A DNA stretch of 64,000 nt from Cupriavidus sp. YR651 (GTDB lineage: Bacteria; Pseudomonadota; Gammaproteobacteria; Burkholderiales; Burkholderiaceae): the NCBI RefSeq assembly GCF_900101625.1, contig NZ_FMYZ01000019.1:1-64000 (forward strand), read 5' to 3'. This document shows positions 34,171 through 42,815 of this stretch, one piece after another. Within the stretch, counting starts at the first letter, position 1; the number at the start of each line of letters is the position of its first letter. Position numbers and translations under genes: made by a program. The notes beneath the pieces are model-generated. The model made no database searches. It was not told where the DNA came from and saw nothing but the letters and a program-made list of their open reading frames with translations.

Positions 34171-35940
34171 ATGACCGCGTTTTCATACGATGTTCCCCTG
34201 GCGCCAGACTCCGCGGACCGCGGACGTACCGGCGCCCGCCCGGCCACGGGCGAGGCCGGGGCGTTGCTGGAAGCTTCCGGCGCGCTGGCCATGCGGGTCG
34301 ACATCCAGGGTCGCATCCTCGAAGCCACGGAAGCCACGGCCAATCTGCTGGTTTACCCCCACGAATACCTGCTACGCACCTCCGTGCTGGACATCATCGC
34401 GCTGGAATCGCGCGACCGCGTCGCCCGGTTGCTGCACGCCACGGCGCAGGATGGCGCCCCGCGCCGGGAGCGCGTGCGCATCTTCGGCGGGATCGGCGCG
34501 AGCGGCTGGCTCGACCTGCGCATCGTCCATCACCCCGCCGGGACCGGCGAACCCAGCCTGCTGCTGTTCGGCTACGACATCACCGAGTGGGTGGAGAGCG
34601 AACGCGAGCTTACCGAGCGCGCGTTCCTGGACCCGCTGACCGGCGTCGGCAACCGGGCCTTTATCCGCAAGCGGATCGAGGAATATGCATCCGGCCCCGA
34701 CGCGGGCCAGCCGTTCGCGGTCGCCCTGATGGACCTGGACGGCTTCAAGAACATCAACGATTCCCTCGGCCACGAATTTGGCGACGCCCTGCTGAAGGAA
34801 GTCGGCGCGCGGCTGGAGGACATCGTGCGCGGTCGCCAGAGCGTGGCGCGCCTGGGCGGCGACGAATTCGTGCTGATGCTGGACGGCCTGGAGGCCGAGG
34901 CCGATGCCATCCGCATCCTGGAGCGCGTCATCCATGTCTGCCGCCAGCCGTTCCTGCTGGGCGGCTGCCAGGTGCGCATCACCACCAGCATCGGGCTGGC
35001 GTTCGCTTCCGGCGCGATGCAATCGGAGTCGCAGTGGCTGCGCCGCGCCGACCTGGCCATGTACGAGGCCAAGGCGCTCGGCAAGAACCGCTACTGCGTC
35101 TATTCCCCGGAACTGGACCGCCGCCTGGACGAGCAGTTCCAGATCGAGCAAAGCATGTTCGAAGCCGTGCAGAACGGCGAGTTCCTGCTGCACTACCAGC
35201 CGATCGTCTGGCCGGGCTCGGCCCAGGTCTGCGCGGTGGAGGCGCTGATGCGCTGGGAACACGCGGGCAAGGAGATCCGGCCCGACGTGTTCATCCCCGT
35301 GGCCGAGAAGAACGGGCTGATCAAGCATCTCGGCGCCTGGGCGCTGCGTTGCGCGTGCGCGCAGCTCGCGGCCTGGGACGCGCAGGGCATCCACGTGGGC
35401 CACATGTCGGTCAATGTCTCGGCGGTGCAGTTCCTGCATCCGGGCTTCTTCGAAAGCGTGCGCAACGCGATCCACGACGCGCGCATCGGCGCGGACCGCC
35501 TGGTGCTGGAAATCACGGAAAGCGCGCTGATGACGGACCCCAAGGCGGCGGAAGACCTGCTGATGTCGCTGCGTGCGCTGGGCATCCGCTTTGCCGTGGA
35601 CGACTTCGGCACCGGCTACTCCAGCCTGTCCTACCTGCGCCGCTTCCCGCTGTCGGCGCTGAAGGTGGACCGCAGCTTCGTGGCGGACATGGTGGACTCC
35701 CCGCATGCGCGCACGATCGTCTCCGCCGTGCTGTCGCTGGCGCGCGAGCTTGGGCTCGTGGCCATCGCCGAAGGCGTGGAAACCGACGCGCAGGGCGACC
35801 TGCTGGCCGCGCAGGGTTGCGACCTCGTGCAGGGCTGGCGCTACGCCCGCGCACTGAGCCCCGTGGACTTCGAACTGGCCGTGACCGATGGCAGCCTGGT
35901 CATGGGCCAGGGCGAAGTGTTCCTGCAGCGGGTGGCCTGA
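34171..35940 (+). CDS. PAS-GGDEF-EAL c-di-GMP signalling protein
   Basis: 589-residue cytoplasmic protein. A PAS domain (about 35-150) precedes GGDEF (about 155-315, intact GGDEF in RLGGDEFVLM) and EAL (about 335-580, with EALMRWEH, DDFGTGYSSLSYL and EGVETDAQ). Both cyclase and phosphodiesterase motifs look intact, so the direction of activity cannot be assigned. GAGGAAAAC precedes ATG 34171. The stop overlaps the start of the HDOD gene (TGATG), so the two are translationally coupled. Confidence 0.92.
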   Translation: MTAFSYDVPLAPDSADRGRTGARPATGEAGALLEASGALAMRVDIQGRILEATEATANLLVYPHEYLLRTSVLDIIALESRDRVARLLHATAQDGAPRRERVRIFGGIGASGWLDLRIVHHPAGTGEPSLLLFGYDITEWVESERELTERAFLDPLTGVGNRAFIRKRIEEYASGPDAGQPFAVALMDLDGFKNINDSLGHEFGDALLKEVGARLEDIVRGRQSVARLGGDEFVLMLDGLEAEADAIRILERVIHVCRQPFLLGGCQVRITTSIGLAFASGAMQSESQWLRRADLAMYEAKALGKNRYCVYSPELDRRLDEQFQIEQSMFEAVQNGEFLLHYQPIVWPGSAQVCAVEALMRWEHAGKEIRPDVFIPVAEKNGLIKHLGAWALRCACAQLAAWDAQGIHVGHMSVNVSAVQFLHPGFFESVRNAIHDARIGADRLVLEITESALMTDPKAAEDLLMSLRALGIRFAVDDFGTGYSSLSYLRRFPLSALKVDRSFVADMVDSPHARTIVSAVLSLARELGLVAIAEGVETDAQGDLLAAQGCDLVQGWRYARALSPVDFELAVTDGSLVMGQGEVFLQRVA

Positions 35941-37370
35941 TGTCCAAGACGGAGTTCTTCGAGACGTTGTGGGCGCGCATGGCGCAGCAGGGAGACTTCC
36001 CGACGCTGCAATACTGCGTCGACAACATCTTCAAGACACTGAACGCCGACCTGACCGTCGGCGAGATGGCCACGAGCGTGCTGTCCGATTTCAGCCTGTC
36101 CCAGAAGGTGATCCGGCTGGCCAACTCGGCCATGTACCGGTCCTTCGGCGGCGAAGTCACCACGGTCTCGCGCGCGATCCTGGTGCTGGGCGTGGAGGCC
36201 GTCAGCCACCTCACGCTCGGCATCCAGCTGCTCGACTATTTCCACGGCGTGGCGCCACAGCGCCCGCAGGCCGCCAAGGCGCTCCAGCGTGCGCTGGTCG
36301 CCGGCGAGATCACGCGCGCGCTGAGCCAGGCGCACGGCATCAACGAGGGCGAGGAAGCGGTCGTCTGCACGTTGATGCACCACATGAGCCGCCTGCTGCC
36401 GGTGTTCTATTTCCCGGACGAATGGGAGCGCGTGGAGGCGATGTGCGCCACGCATCCGATGACCGAGAACGAAGCCTGCCAGGAAGTCCTCGGCGTCTCG
36501 ATGGAAGAGATCGCCGAGGGTGCCGCGCGCAAATGGCGCCTGCCCGGCCTGATCGCCCATGCGATGAAGCCCAGGACGCTGTCCCCGGACACAGTGCTGG
36601 AAACCCATGCCGACTGGCTGGCCGCCATCGCCCAGGTCTCCGCGCAGGCTGCCGCCACCATGGTGCGCGATGGCACGACTGACGCGGTCGAATCGCTGCT
36701 GATGTCGCACGCCAAGGTGCTCGGCCTGCATGGCAGCGACGTGGGCAGCGCGGTGCGCCAGGCGGACGTGCTCAATACGTCCATCGCAAAGGCCGAAGCG
36801 CCGGCGCACGACAACGCGCCCGCCACGCACCCCGGCAAGCCCGACGACACCCTCGAACGGCTGCGGCAGGGCCTGGCCGAGGTCCGGCGTGAAGGCGCCG
36901 GCCTGTCGGTGTCGCAACTGGCGCCGATGGTGCTGGAATCGACCATGCGTGCGCTGAATTGCTCGCGCTGTTTCCTCATGATGCTGAACCCCGCGACCAA
37001 GCGCTTTCACGCACGGCTGGGTTTTGGCGATGGCATGCGCGAGAAGCTGGCCGCCCTGTCCTTCGAGGAAGGCTTCGTGCCGGACATCTTCCACTTTGCC
37101 GGCTTGTCCGCCAGGCCCATGCTGGTCGAGGATTCGCTCGACCCGGAAATCGCGCCCCGCATCCCGCGCTGGTATCGCGACGCGATTCCCGATGCGAGAT
37201 CGATCCTGTTGGCGCCCGTGAAGATGCGCAACCGCTGCATTGCCCTGATCTATGGCGACTGGGGCGCCACGCTCCTCAATGGCGGACTGGGCGATCCGGA
37301 ACTCGACATGGTGGACCAGCTGATGCAGGAGATCGCCGCCGGAGTGCTGCGCGCCGCGCCGCAGCGCTAG
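35940..37370 (+). CDS. HDOD-GAF signalling protein
   Basis: 476-residue protein with an N-terminal HDOD domain (about 10-215; segments SLSQKVIRLANSAMYR and HHMSRLLP) and a C-terminal GAF-like domain (about 325-470). HDOD proteins are catalytically silent relatives of HD hydrolases that scaffold signalling, often with c-di-GMP enzymes. The TGATG overlap with the upstream PAS-GGDEF-EAL gene suggests a shared pathway. No RNA-binding or output domain is visible. Confidence 0.88.
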   Translation: MSKTEFFETLWARMAQQGDFPTLQYCVDNIFKTLNADLTVGEMATSVLSDFSLSQKVIRLANSAMYRSFGGEVTTVSRAILVLGVEAVSHLTLGIQLLDYFHGVAPQRPQAAKALQRALVAGEITRALSQAHGINEGEEAVVCTLMHHMSRLLPVFYFPDEWERVEAMCATHPMTENEACQEVLGVSMEEIAEGAARKWRLPGLIAHAMKPRTLSPDTVLETHADWLAAIAQVSAQAAATMVRDGTTDAVESLLMSHAKVLGLHGSDVGSAVRQADVLNTSIAKAEAPAHDNAPATHPGKPDDTLERLRQGLAEVRREGAGLSVSQLAPMVLESTMRALNCSRCFLMMLNPATKRFHARLGFGDGMREKLAALSFEEGFVPDIFHFAGLSARPMLVEDSLDPEIAPRIPRWYRDAIPDARSILLAPVKMRNRCIALIYGDWGATLLNGGLGDPELDMVDQLMQEIAAGVLRAAPQR

Positions 37371-37380
37371 CGTCTTCCGG

Positions 37381-37396
37381 GGCCGCGCCTGCGGCC
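37381..37396. terminator. Short hairpin between convergent HDOD and GST genes
   Basis: GGCCGC-GCCT-GCGGCC is a 6-bp stem 10 nt after the HDOD stop, with no T run. It is a weak terminator candidate. Confidence 0.35.
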
Positions 37397-37431
37397 GCTG
37401 CGTCTCAGCGGCATCTCGGCGGCATCTCAGC

Positions 37432-38133
37432 TCATAGCGGCGCCTGTCCGATTGCCGACCGAACGCCATTGACGTGCCGGACCAAATTTGGCCGGGACGA
37501 TACATGCTGCTTCAGCGGCGTATCGATGTCGTAGCCGTAAATATTGGCGACGAACCCATAGATCGCCGCATCGACGCTGGTCGGCACGGCCCCGAACAGG
37601 AAGGGCTGCTCCCCGAGCAGGTTGGCGACCACCGTCAGGTCCGCGATGCCGCGTGCGTACACCGCTTCCGGCTCGTACCGCCCGATCCCCTGGTAGTAAT
37701 AGCGCTCGGCGTTGTACGCCTTGGCCGCTTGCAAGTCGGTCTCCTTCAGGTCCGGGTGAGTCTGCAGCAAGGCATCCCTGAAGCGCGGCCAGTAGCGCTC
37801 GTCGCGCCAGCGCGAATACGACATCACCCAGTACAGGTCGTCCAGCGTGCGGCGCACCATGTGGTCCGTGTCGCGCTGCGCATCCGTCAGGGTGTCGTCG
37901 ATGGTGAGGCGGTGGCGCGTCTGCAGATGGCGGATGATCGCGTCGCTGTCGCCGATCGTCTCGCCATCATCGTCCACATACGGCAGCTGGCCGCGTGGCG
38001 CCGCCCGGGTGTCCAGGATATGGCGGTGCGTGAACGGCAACCGGCACAGGTGAAGGAACGCGAACACCTTGAGGCCGTAGGGATTGTTGTCCTCCAGGCC
38101 AAACAAGTCCGGGTACGAGTACAGGGTAATCAT
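37432..38133 (-). CDS. Glutathione S-transferase-like protein
   Basis: 233-residue cytoplasmic protein with a thioredoxin-like N-terminal domain (LYSYPDLFGLEDNNPYGLKV, then a PYVDDDGETIGDSDAIIRHL glutathione-contact region) and an all-helical C-terminal domain. The fold and the SD-containing helix resemble metaxin/FAXC-like GSTs rather than detoxifying beta-class enzymes. A Cys in the usual catalytic position is absent. Substrate unknown. GGGAG precedes the ATG. It stands between the HDOD gene and mdcH, on the mdc strand but 102 nt beyond it. Confidence 0.82.
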   Translation of the reverse strand: MITLYSYPDLFGLEDNNPYGLKVFAFLHLCRLPFTHRHILDTRAAPRGQLPYVDDDGETIGDSDAIIRHLQTRHRLTIDDTLTDAQRDTDHMVRRTLDDLYWVMSYSRWRDERYWPRFRDALLQTHPDLKETDLQAAKAYNAERYYYQGIGRYEPEAVYARGIADLTVVANLLGEQPFLFGAVPTSVDAAIYGFVANIYGYDIDTPLKQHVSSRPNLVRHVNGVRSAIGQAPL

Positions 38134-38235
38134 GCGGCGCTCCCCTCACGCCTTGAGTGGCCGATCTTAGATTAGTCCATCGCCCCGCTGCCTGCAGCGT
38201 GCAGCAACCCGCGCAACCGCCCCAAGCCTCCCCCA

Positions 38236-39165
38236 TCACGCCGCGCCGCGAGACTCCCGCTGCATCAGCACCAGCACGCTATCCATGCGCATGTCCGCGC
38301 AGGCCACGGCCTCTGGCAGTACCAGCTTGCCGAGGCGGGTCAGCACGTTGCCCGGTGGCATCTCCACCGCCAGCCGCATCTCGCACGCGCGCGCCAGCAG
38401 CGTCGTCTCGTGCCAGCGCACGGGCATGGCCATGTTGTGGGCGAGGTCCGCCGCGATGCGCGCCGGGTCGCGCAGCTCCCGCGCCGCGCTGGCACTGAAC
38501 ACCCGCAGCCGGGGCCGATGCAGCTCGATGCCGTCGAACGCGCGCGCCAGTTTGGCGGCCGCATCGTCCAGCAACGGGCAATGCGACGGCACGGCAATCG
38601 CCACCGGCTTGGCCGCGTGCGCGCCCGCGGCCAGCGCCAGCGCGGACACGCGAGCCATGGCCTCGTGTGCGCCGGCGATGACCAGCTGCGTCGGCGCATT
38701 CAGGTTGGCAAGGTACACCGGCGATGCCTCGCCATGCACCTGCGCCAGGATTGCCTCCAGCGGCCCGCGTTCCAGCCCGAGGATCGCCGTCATGCCATAG
38801 CCCTGCGGGTAGGCCTCCTCCATCAGGCGGCCGCGCAGCGCCACCAGTCGGACCGCGTCGTCGTATGCGATCACCCCGGCGATCACCGCCGCCGCAAACG
38901 CGCCGATCGACAACCCCGCGACGGCATCGGGCCGCCCGCCTTCGGCTAGCAGGGCACGTGCCGTCGCCACGCCGGCCGCCAGCAGGCAAAGCTGCACGGA
39001 GACGGTCGACGCCAGGCTGGCCGCATCGTCCATCGACAGGACGTCGCGCCCCAGCGCCTCGCTGGTTTGCGTCAGGGTCTCAATGACGGACGGATGGTCC
39101 GGCAGCGCATGGAGCATGCCGGGCCGTTGCGCGCCCTGTCCCGGAAAGGTCAGCAGCGTGCTCAT
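38236..39165 (-). CDS. mdcH: Malonate decarboxylase malonyl transferase
   Basis: 309-residue malonyl-CoA:ACP acyltransferase that loads malonyl onto the MdcC carrier. It has FPGQGAQ near the N-terminus, the nucleophile elbow GLSIGAF and a catalytic His in PSHCPLL. The ATG at 39165 overlaps the mdcG stop (ATGA); longer upstream codons lie inside mdcG in another frame. Last gene of the mdc transcript. Confidence 0.92.
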   Translation of the reverse strand: MSTLLTFPGQGAQRPGMLHALPDHPSVIETLTQTSEALGRDVLSMDDAASLASTVSVQLCLLAAGVATARALLAEGGRPDAVAGLSIGAFAAAVIAGVIAYDDAVRLVALRGRLMEEAYPQGYGMTAILGLERGPLEAILAQVHGEASPVYLANLNAPTQLVIAGAHEAMARVSALALAAGAHAAKPVAIAVPSHCPLLDDAAAKLARAFDGIELHRPRLRVFSASAARELRDPARIAADLAHNMAMPVRWHETTLLARACEMRLAVEMPPGNVLTRLGKLVLPEAVACADMRMDSVLVLMQRESRGAA

Positions 39166-39815
39166 GCCGGCTGCCACGGGTCCGCGCAGAGGACCGGGCC
39201 GGTGGCGGTCTTCAGCAAGACGCGGCCGCCAGTGCGCATGCGCTCGCGCAGCGCGAACGCGCCGAATGGCGTGGCCACCTGGATGTCGAGCCGCGCCTCG
39301 TACGCGCCGTCGATCAGCGCGCCGAGCCATTGCGTCTCGTCATCCGACAGCGCTGTCGGGCAGGAAATGAGCAAGTCCACGTCGCTACCCCGATGCAGCA
39401 CGTCGATGTCTGACGCGAGCGCGAATCCAACCGCGCCCGTCACGCCCCACTCCAGTTGGCGATCATCGAGCCGTGGCGCCACGCGCGACAGTTCGCGCAA
39501 CGCTGGTATCTCCGCGAGGCGCGGATGATCGCGCCAGCGCGCCTGCCGGGCGATGGCATCGGGCGACATGACGCGCGCGCACTGCGCCGCCGTCAGCCAC
39601 GCGGCATGGCGCTGCGCGCGCGAGCGCCCCCGCAGGCCGACCGGAATCCGGCCGTCCGATGCCTGATCGCGCCGGACCACCACTGGCGCCCGCGCCAGCC
39701 ATGCCGCATCGGCCCAGTCCGGCAGCGGCTCGCCGGCAACGAAGGCCTCCGGGTCATCGATCCAGATCAGGTCGTGGGGCTGCGGGGTGCGCATCCGCGT
39801 TGTCGCCATGTTCAT
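39162..39815 (-). CDS. mdcG: Malonate decarboxylase holo-ACP synthase
   Basis: 217-residue phosphoribosyl-dephospho-CoA transferase that attaches the prosthetic group, made by MdcB, to MdcC. Family features: the nucleotidyltransferase-like GSDVDLLI motif, WGVTGAVGFALAS before it, and the C-terminal GPVLCADPW. The start at 39815 is preceded by 11-bp tandem repeats carrying AAGGA motifs, so initiation may be unusual. It is separated from mdcE by 63 nt, the only gap within the otherwise overlapping mdc genes. Confidence 0.9.
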   Translation of the reverse strand: MNMATTRMRTPQPHDLIWIDDPEAFVAGEPLPDWADAAWLARAPVVVRRDQASDGRIPVGLRGRSRAQRHAAWLTAAQCARVMSPDAIARQARWRDHPRLAEIPALRELSRVAPRLDDRQLEWGVTGAVGFALASDIDVLHRGSDVDLLISCPTALSDDETQWLGALIDGAYEARLDIQVATPFGAFALRERMRTGGRVLLKTATGPVLCADPWQPA

Positions 39816-39868
39816 GTCGTCGCCATGCCGTCCTTATGTCGTCCTTATGCCGTCCCTATGCCGCCCTC
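39814..39868 (-). repeat. 11-bp tandem repeats ahead of mdcG
   Basis: Five units of 11 bp, consensus ATG[CT]CGTCC[TC]T on the plus strand (39814-39824, 39825-39835, 39836-39846, 39847-39857, 39858-39868; the outer two more diverged). On the transcribed minus strand the two central junctions give AAGGACG, a Shine-Dalgarno-like motif, followed by CAT. The array lies directly before the mdcG start. Confidence 0.8.
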
Positions 39869-39878
39869 ACCTCCGGCT

Positions 39879-40697
39879 TCACTCCCGCCACTGCCGGGCC
39901 AGCAATTCCCGCGTATGCGCCGATGCCTGGCGGTTCTCGCCACCCAGCCGGCCGCGCAGGTCGCGATGCGGATCGGCGTCGATATCGGCGAGCGCGGCCT
40001 GCAAGGCATCGCGCACGGCAACCACGTCCTCGCCACGCGGCGCTGCCGCGTCGGCCACCTTCACACGCTGCCACAGCAAACCCAGCGTCGCGTAGTTGTC
40101 GATGTCATAGGCCATCGGCGGCACGGTCGCGGCAAACGCTTCCAGATCGTCAACGCTGCGCATGGTGATGCGCGCGGCCGCCTCCTTGCCCATCGCGTGG
40201 ACCTGCACGCCCGGATCGGCCAGCGCCAGGATCCGGTTGGCCTGATAGCCGTGCGCGAGAAACGCGCCGGACATCGCCTTGCCCACCAGCAGCGCAATCA
40301 CCGGATGGCCCTGCAACCGCGCCGTCGCGTAGGCATCCGCCGCGCTGGCCAGCGACTGATGGATGCCGAACGCCTCCTCGCGGCGGCCATAGGCCTGGCT
40401 GGGTGTGTCGACGATCGCGATGATGGCGCGCTTGACCGGCGCGTCGCGGTCCGCCGCCACCACCTCATGCACGGCACGGGCCAGCGACCAGCCTTCAAGC
40501 AGGCCCACTTCGCCCTGGCGCGCACGCGGATAGGGACTGTCCGCATCGGGCACGACGGCGATCAGCCGCGCCATTCGGCCAGCGATTTCGGCGTCCGCCA
40601 CCTGGATCGACGGCGGATAGCCGGGCAGGCGCGATGCGTTGCCACTCAGCGCGGCGAGCCACGCCTCGCCCCGGGACGTCTTGATATCGGTGCTCAT
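39879..40697 (-). CDS. mdcE: Malonate decarboxylase gamma subunit
   Basis: 272-residue partner of MdcD in the decarboxylase. MdcD and MdcE together convert malonyl-S-carrier to acetyl-S-carrier plus CO2. It has the carboxyltransferase-like crotonase fold with IVDTPSQAYGRREE and LVGKAMSGAFLAHG. Start overlaps the mdcD stop by 4 nt (ATGA). Length is typical. Confidence 0.92.
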   Translation of the reverse strand: MSTDIKTSRGEAWLAALSGNASRLPGYPPSIQVADAEIAGRMARLIAVVPDADSPYPRARQGEVGLLEGWSLARAVHEVVAADRDAPVKRAIIAIVDTPSQAYGRREEAFGIHQSLASAADAYATARLQGHPVIALLVGKAMSGAFLAHGYQANRILALADPGVQVHAMGKEAAARITMRSVDDLEAFAATVPPMAYDIDNYATLGLLWQRVKVADAAAPRGEDVVAVRDALQAALADIDADPHRDLRGRLGGENRQASAHTRELLARQWRE

Positions 40698-41554
40698 TGC
40701 GAATCTCCGGCAACCAGGGGCGCATAAAGCGTACGGACCGTCTCCGGCGTGGCCTGCACCGCAGGGTTGTACCCCGCCAGACGTGCCAGATAAGCGTCCT
40801 GCCGCGCGCTGCGCGGCATGGACGGCGCCGGCGATGACACCAGCTCCGCCACCACTTGCCGGATGGCCGCGCTGTCATCGTCGACATAGCGATCCGCCAG
40901 ACTCGTGGCAATGCGTTGTTCGCCGCCCGTGAAGCTCCAGATAAACGGTCGGTCGCGCGAATCGTATTCGGCGATGCCCGCTTCCTGCTCGATCACCGCC
41001 GGGCCGTTCAGGCCCAGCCGGGCTTCACGCGTCACCACCAGCGCGCTGCACAGCCCCGCTGCAATCGACATGCCGCCAAAACACCCCACCTGGCCGGCGA
41101 TAACGCCGATCACGGGCTGGTAGCGCCGCAGGTCGACAATGCCGGCATGGATCTCGGCAATGGCGGCCAGGCCCAGGTTGGCTTCCTGCAACCGCACGCC
41201 ACCGGTCTCGAACAGGATCACGGCGCGCATGGGGATGCCCCGCCGGTTATCCTCGGCCGCCAGCTCCAGCGCGCCGGCGATCTTGGCGCCGCCGACTTCG
41301 CCAAGGCTGCCGCCCTGGAAGGCGCCTTCGATGGCCAGCACGACGGCCGGGTGCCCGTCGATCGTGCCCTTGGCAACGATGACGCCATCGTCGCCCTGCG
41401 GCACCACGCCCTGGCGCTCCAGCCACGGCGACCTCAGGCCATCGAACGGACCGGCCAGTTCACGGAACGATCCGGCATCCAGCAAGGCGCGCGCCCGCGC
41501 ACGCGCACCGAGTTCGACAAAACTCTCGCGGGCCAGCAATGCGTCGCGGTTCAT
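40694..41554 (-). CDS. mdcD: Malonate decarboxylase beta subunit
   Basis: 286-residue carboxyltransferase-fold subunit. GGVRLQEANLGLAAIAEIHA and GQVGCFGGMSIAAGLCS form the oxyanion-type loops typical of the family. It acts with MdcE on malonyl-carrier. The ATG overlaps the mdcC stop (ATGA) and its own stop overlaps mdcE, consistent with one translationally coupled unit. Confidence 0.93.
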   Translation of the reverse strand: MNRDALLARESFVELGARARARALLDAGSFRELAGPFDGLRSPWLERQGVVPQGDDGVIVAKGTIDGHPAVVLAIEGAFQGGSLGEVGGAKIAGALELAAEDNRRGIPMRAVILFETGGVRLQEANLGLAAIAEIHAGIVDLRRYQPVIGVIAGQVGCFGGMSIAAGLCSALVVTREARLGLNGPAVIEQEAGIAEYDSRDRPFIWSFTGGEQRIATSLADRYVDDDSAAIRQVVAELVSSPAPSMPRSARQDAYLARLAGYNPAVQATPETVRTLYAPLVAGDSQ

Positions 41555-41877
41555 GCGTCCCCCTTGCCGGCATTGCCAGACGAGTCGAGCGCTTCGAAGG
41601 CTTCGGCCAGCCGCATGCCGACCACACCCGGCGTGGCCCCGAAATCATGGATGCGGATGCGCATGGCCGCACGCGGCTCCGCGCTGAATACGCGCGTGAG
41701 CTGCGCATCCCACACGCGCGCATAGCCGTCGACCGAGGTCGTCACGTGGATCGATGTCTTGCCGGCATCGCCGGGTTCGATCATCACTTCGAGGTCGCCG
41801 GAGCCCACCACCCCTACCAGCACGCGCTGACGGGCCGGTGCGCCGGCGGGATATTCGAACTGGAGCTGTTCCATCAT
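41551..41877 (-). CDS. mdcC: Malonate decarboxylase acyl carrier (delta) subunit
   Basis: 108-residue carrier protein that bears the 2-(phosphoribosyl)-dephospho-CoA group. The attachment Ser is Ser26 in GVVGSGDLEV, matching Ser25 of characterised MdcC proteins (one extra N-terminal Met here). Its ATG overlaps the mdcB stop (ATGA), with a second ATG right behind it that would remove the extra Met. Length is typical. Confidence 0.92.
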   Translation of the reverse strand: MMEQLQFEYPAGAPARQRVLVGVVGSGDLEVMIEPGDAGKTSIHVTTSVDGYARVWDAQLTRVFSAEPRAAMRIRIHDFGATPGVVGMRLAEAFEALDSSGNAGKGDA

Positions 41878-42815
41878 TGGTCTCCGCGTTGGTTGCCGCG
41901 TTGGTTGCCGCGTTCGTTGCCGCGTGCGTTGCCACATTGGCTGGCGAATTGAGCGGCCTGCAGCCGGTCGAGGAAGAGTGTGGCGGCGAGCAAGTCCGCC
42001 GCGCCGCCAGGCGATGCGTTGCGGGCCAGCATGCCCGCTTCCAGCGCGCGCAGGCCACGGCGCCCGGCCAGCGTGCCGATGCCGCCCGCATCGAGGATGG
42101 CGGCGGCGCCCGCCTGCATATGCGCCAGCCCTTCGCGCCCGGCGCGCGCCAGCACGCAGGTATCGTCCAGCGACGCCATGATCGCCAGCAGCGCGTTGAC
42201 GCGCGCGCTGGGCTCCGCGTCGCCGCGTGCGCGGCTGGCGTGCAGCGTCGGCAGGCCGTGGCGCAGGACCTGCGGGAATCCCGCCTCGGCCTGCGCCCGC
42301 GCGCCGCCCACGTTGTACGCGCTGCACGCGAGCTCGCCCTTGTTACCGGTGTGCGACGGGCGATGCCGATCGGTCAGCCGCGCGATGGCGCCCGCCGTGT
42401 CGGCGATCGCATGGACGCCGGCGCCAGCACGCAGCCAGCCCGCGGCGCCAGCCAGCAGCCCCAGGCACCAGATCGCGCCGCGATGCGTGTTGACGCCACC
42501 GGTTGCGGCCAGCATGGTCGCCTCCGCCTCGCGGCCCAGCGCGCCGAGCCGCTCGCGCAGTCCGCCATCGAGACCGATGGCATGCCGCCCCGCTTCGGCC
42601 ATCGCCACGAACGCCTCGCGCAGACTGTGCGCGGAGGTGATCATCAGCGAGAGCGTGAGATCGCGGTGTGCGCCGCTGCCGCGTGCATCGACGAGCCCCG
42701 GCTTCGGCGTCAGCGTGGCCTCGTCGACCAGCACGCCAACCGCCAGATCGCCGATGGCCTCCGCCGCCGGATCGGCCGCGATCTTCGCCAGCCGTTGCAA
42801 CCCTTGCCGTGCCAT
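41874..42815 (-). CDS. mdcB: Triphosphoribosyl-dephospho-CoA synthase
   Basis: 313-residue enzyme that makes the prosthetic group precursor from dephospho-CoA and ATP. Family motifs: TPKPGLVDARGSGAHRDL (substrate loop), TGGVNTHRGAIWCLGLL and a central GNKGEL. ATG overlaps the mdcA stop by one base (TGATG). The minus strand near the 3' end has four GC-rich AACGC-type repeats that encode an RGNxRGNQRG tail, an unusual repetitive C-terminus. Confidence 0.92.
   Translation of the reverse strand: MARQGLQRLAKIAADPAAEAIGDLAVGVLVDEATLTPKPGLVDARGSGAHRDLTLSLMITSAHSLREAFVAMAEAGRHAIGLDGGLRERLGALGREAEATMLAATGGVNTHRGAIWCLGLLAGAAGWLRAGAGVHAIADTAGAIARLTDRHRPSHTGNKGELACSAYNVGGARAQAEAGFPQVLRHGLPTLHASRARGDAEPSARVNALLAIMASLDDTCVLARAGREGLAHMQAGAAAILDAGGIGTLAGRRGLRALEAGMLARNASPGGAADLLAATLFLDRLQAAQFASQCGNARGNERGNQRGNQRGDQ

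Noticed and set aside
33930..35939. Open frame upstream of and in frame with the HDOD gene
   Set aside because: It overlaps the PAS-GGDEF-EAL gene in another frame and has no recognisable domain; the real start is at the TGATG overlap.
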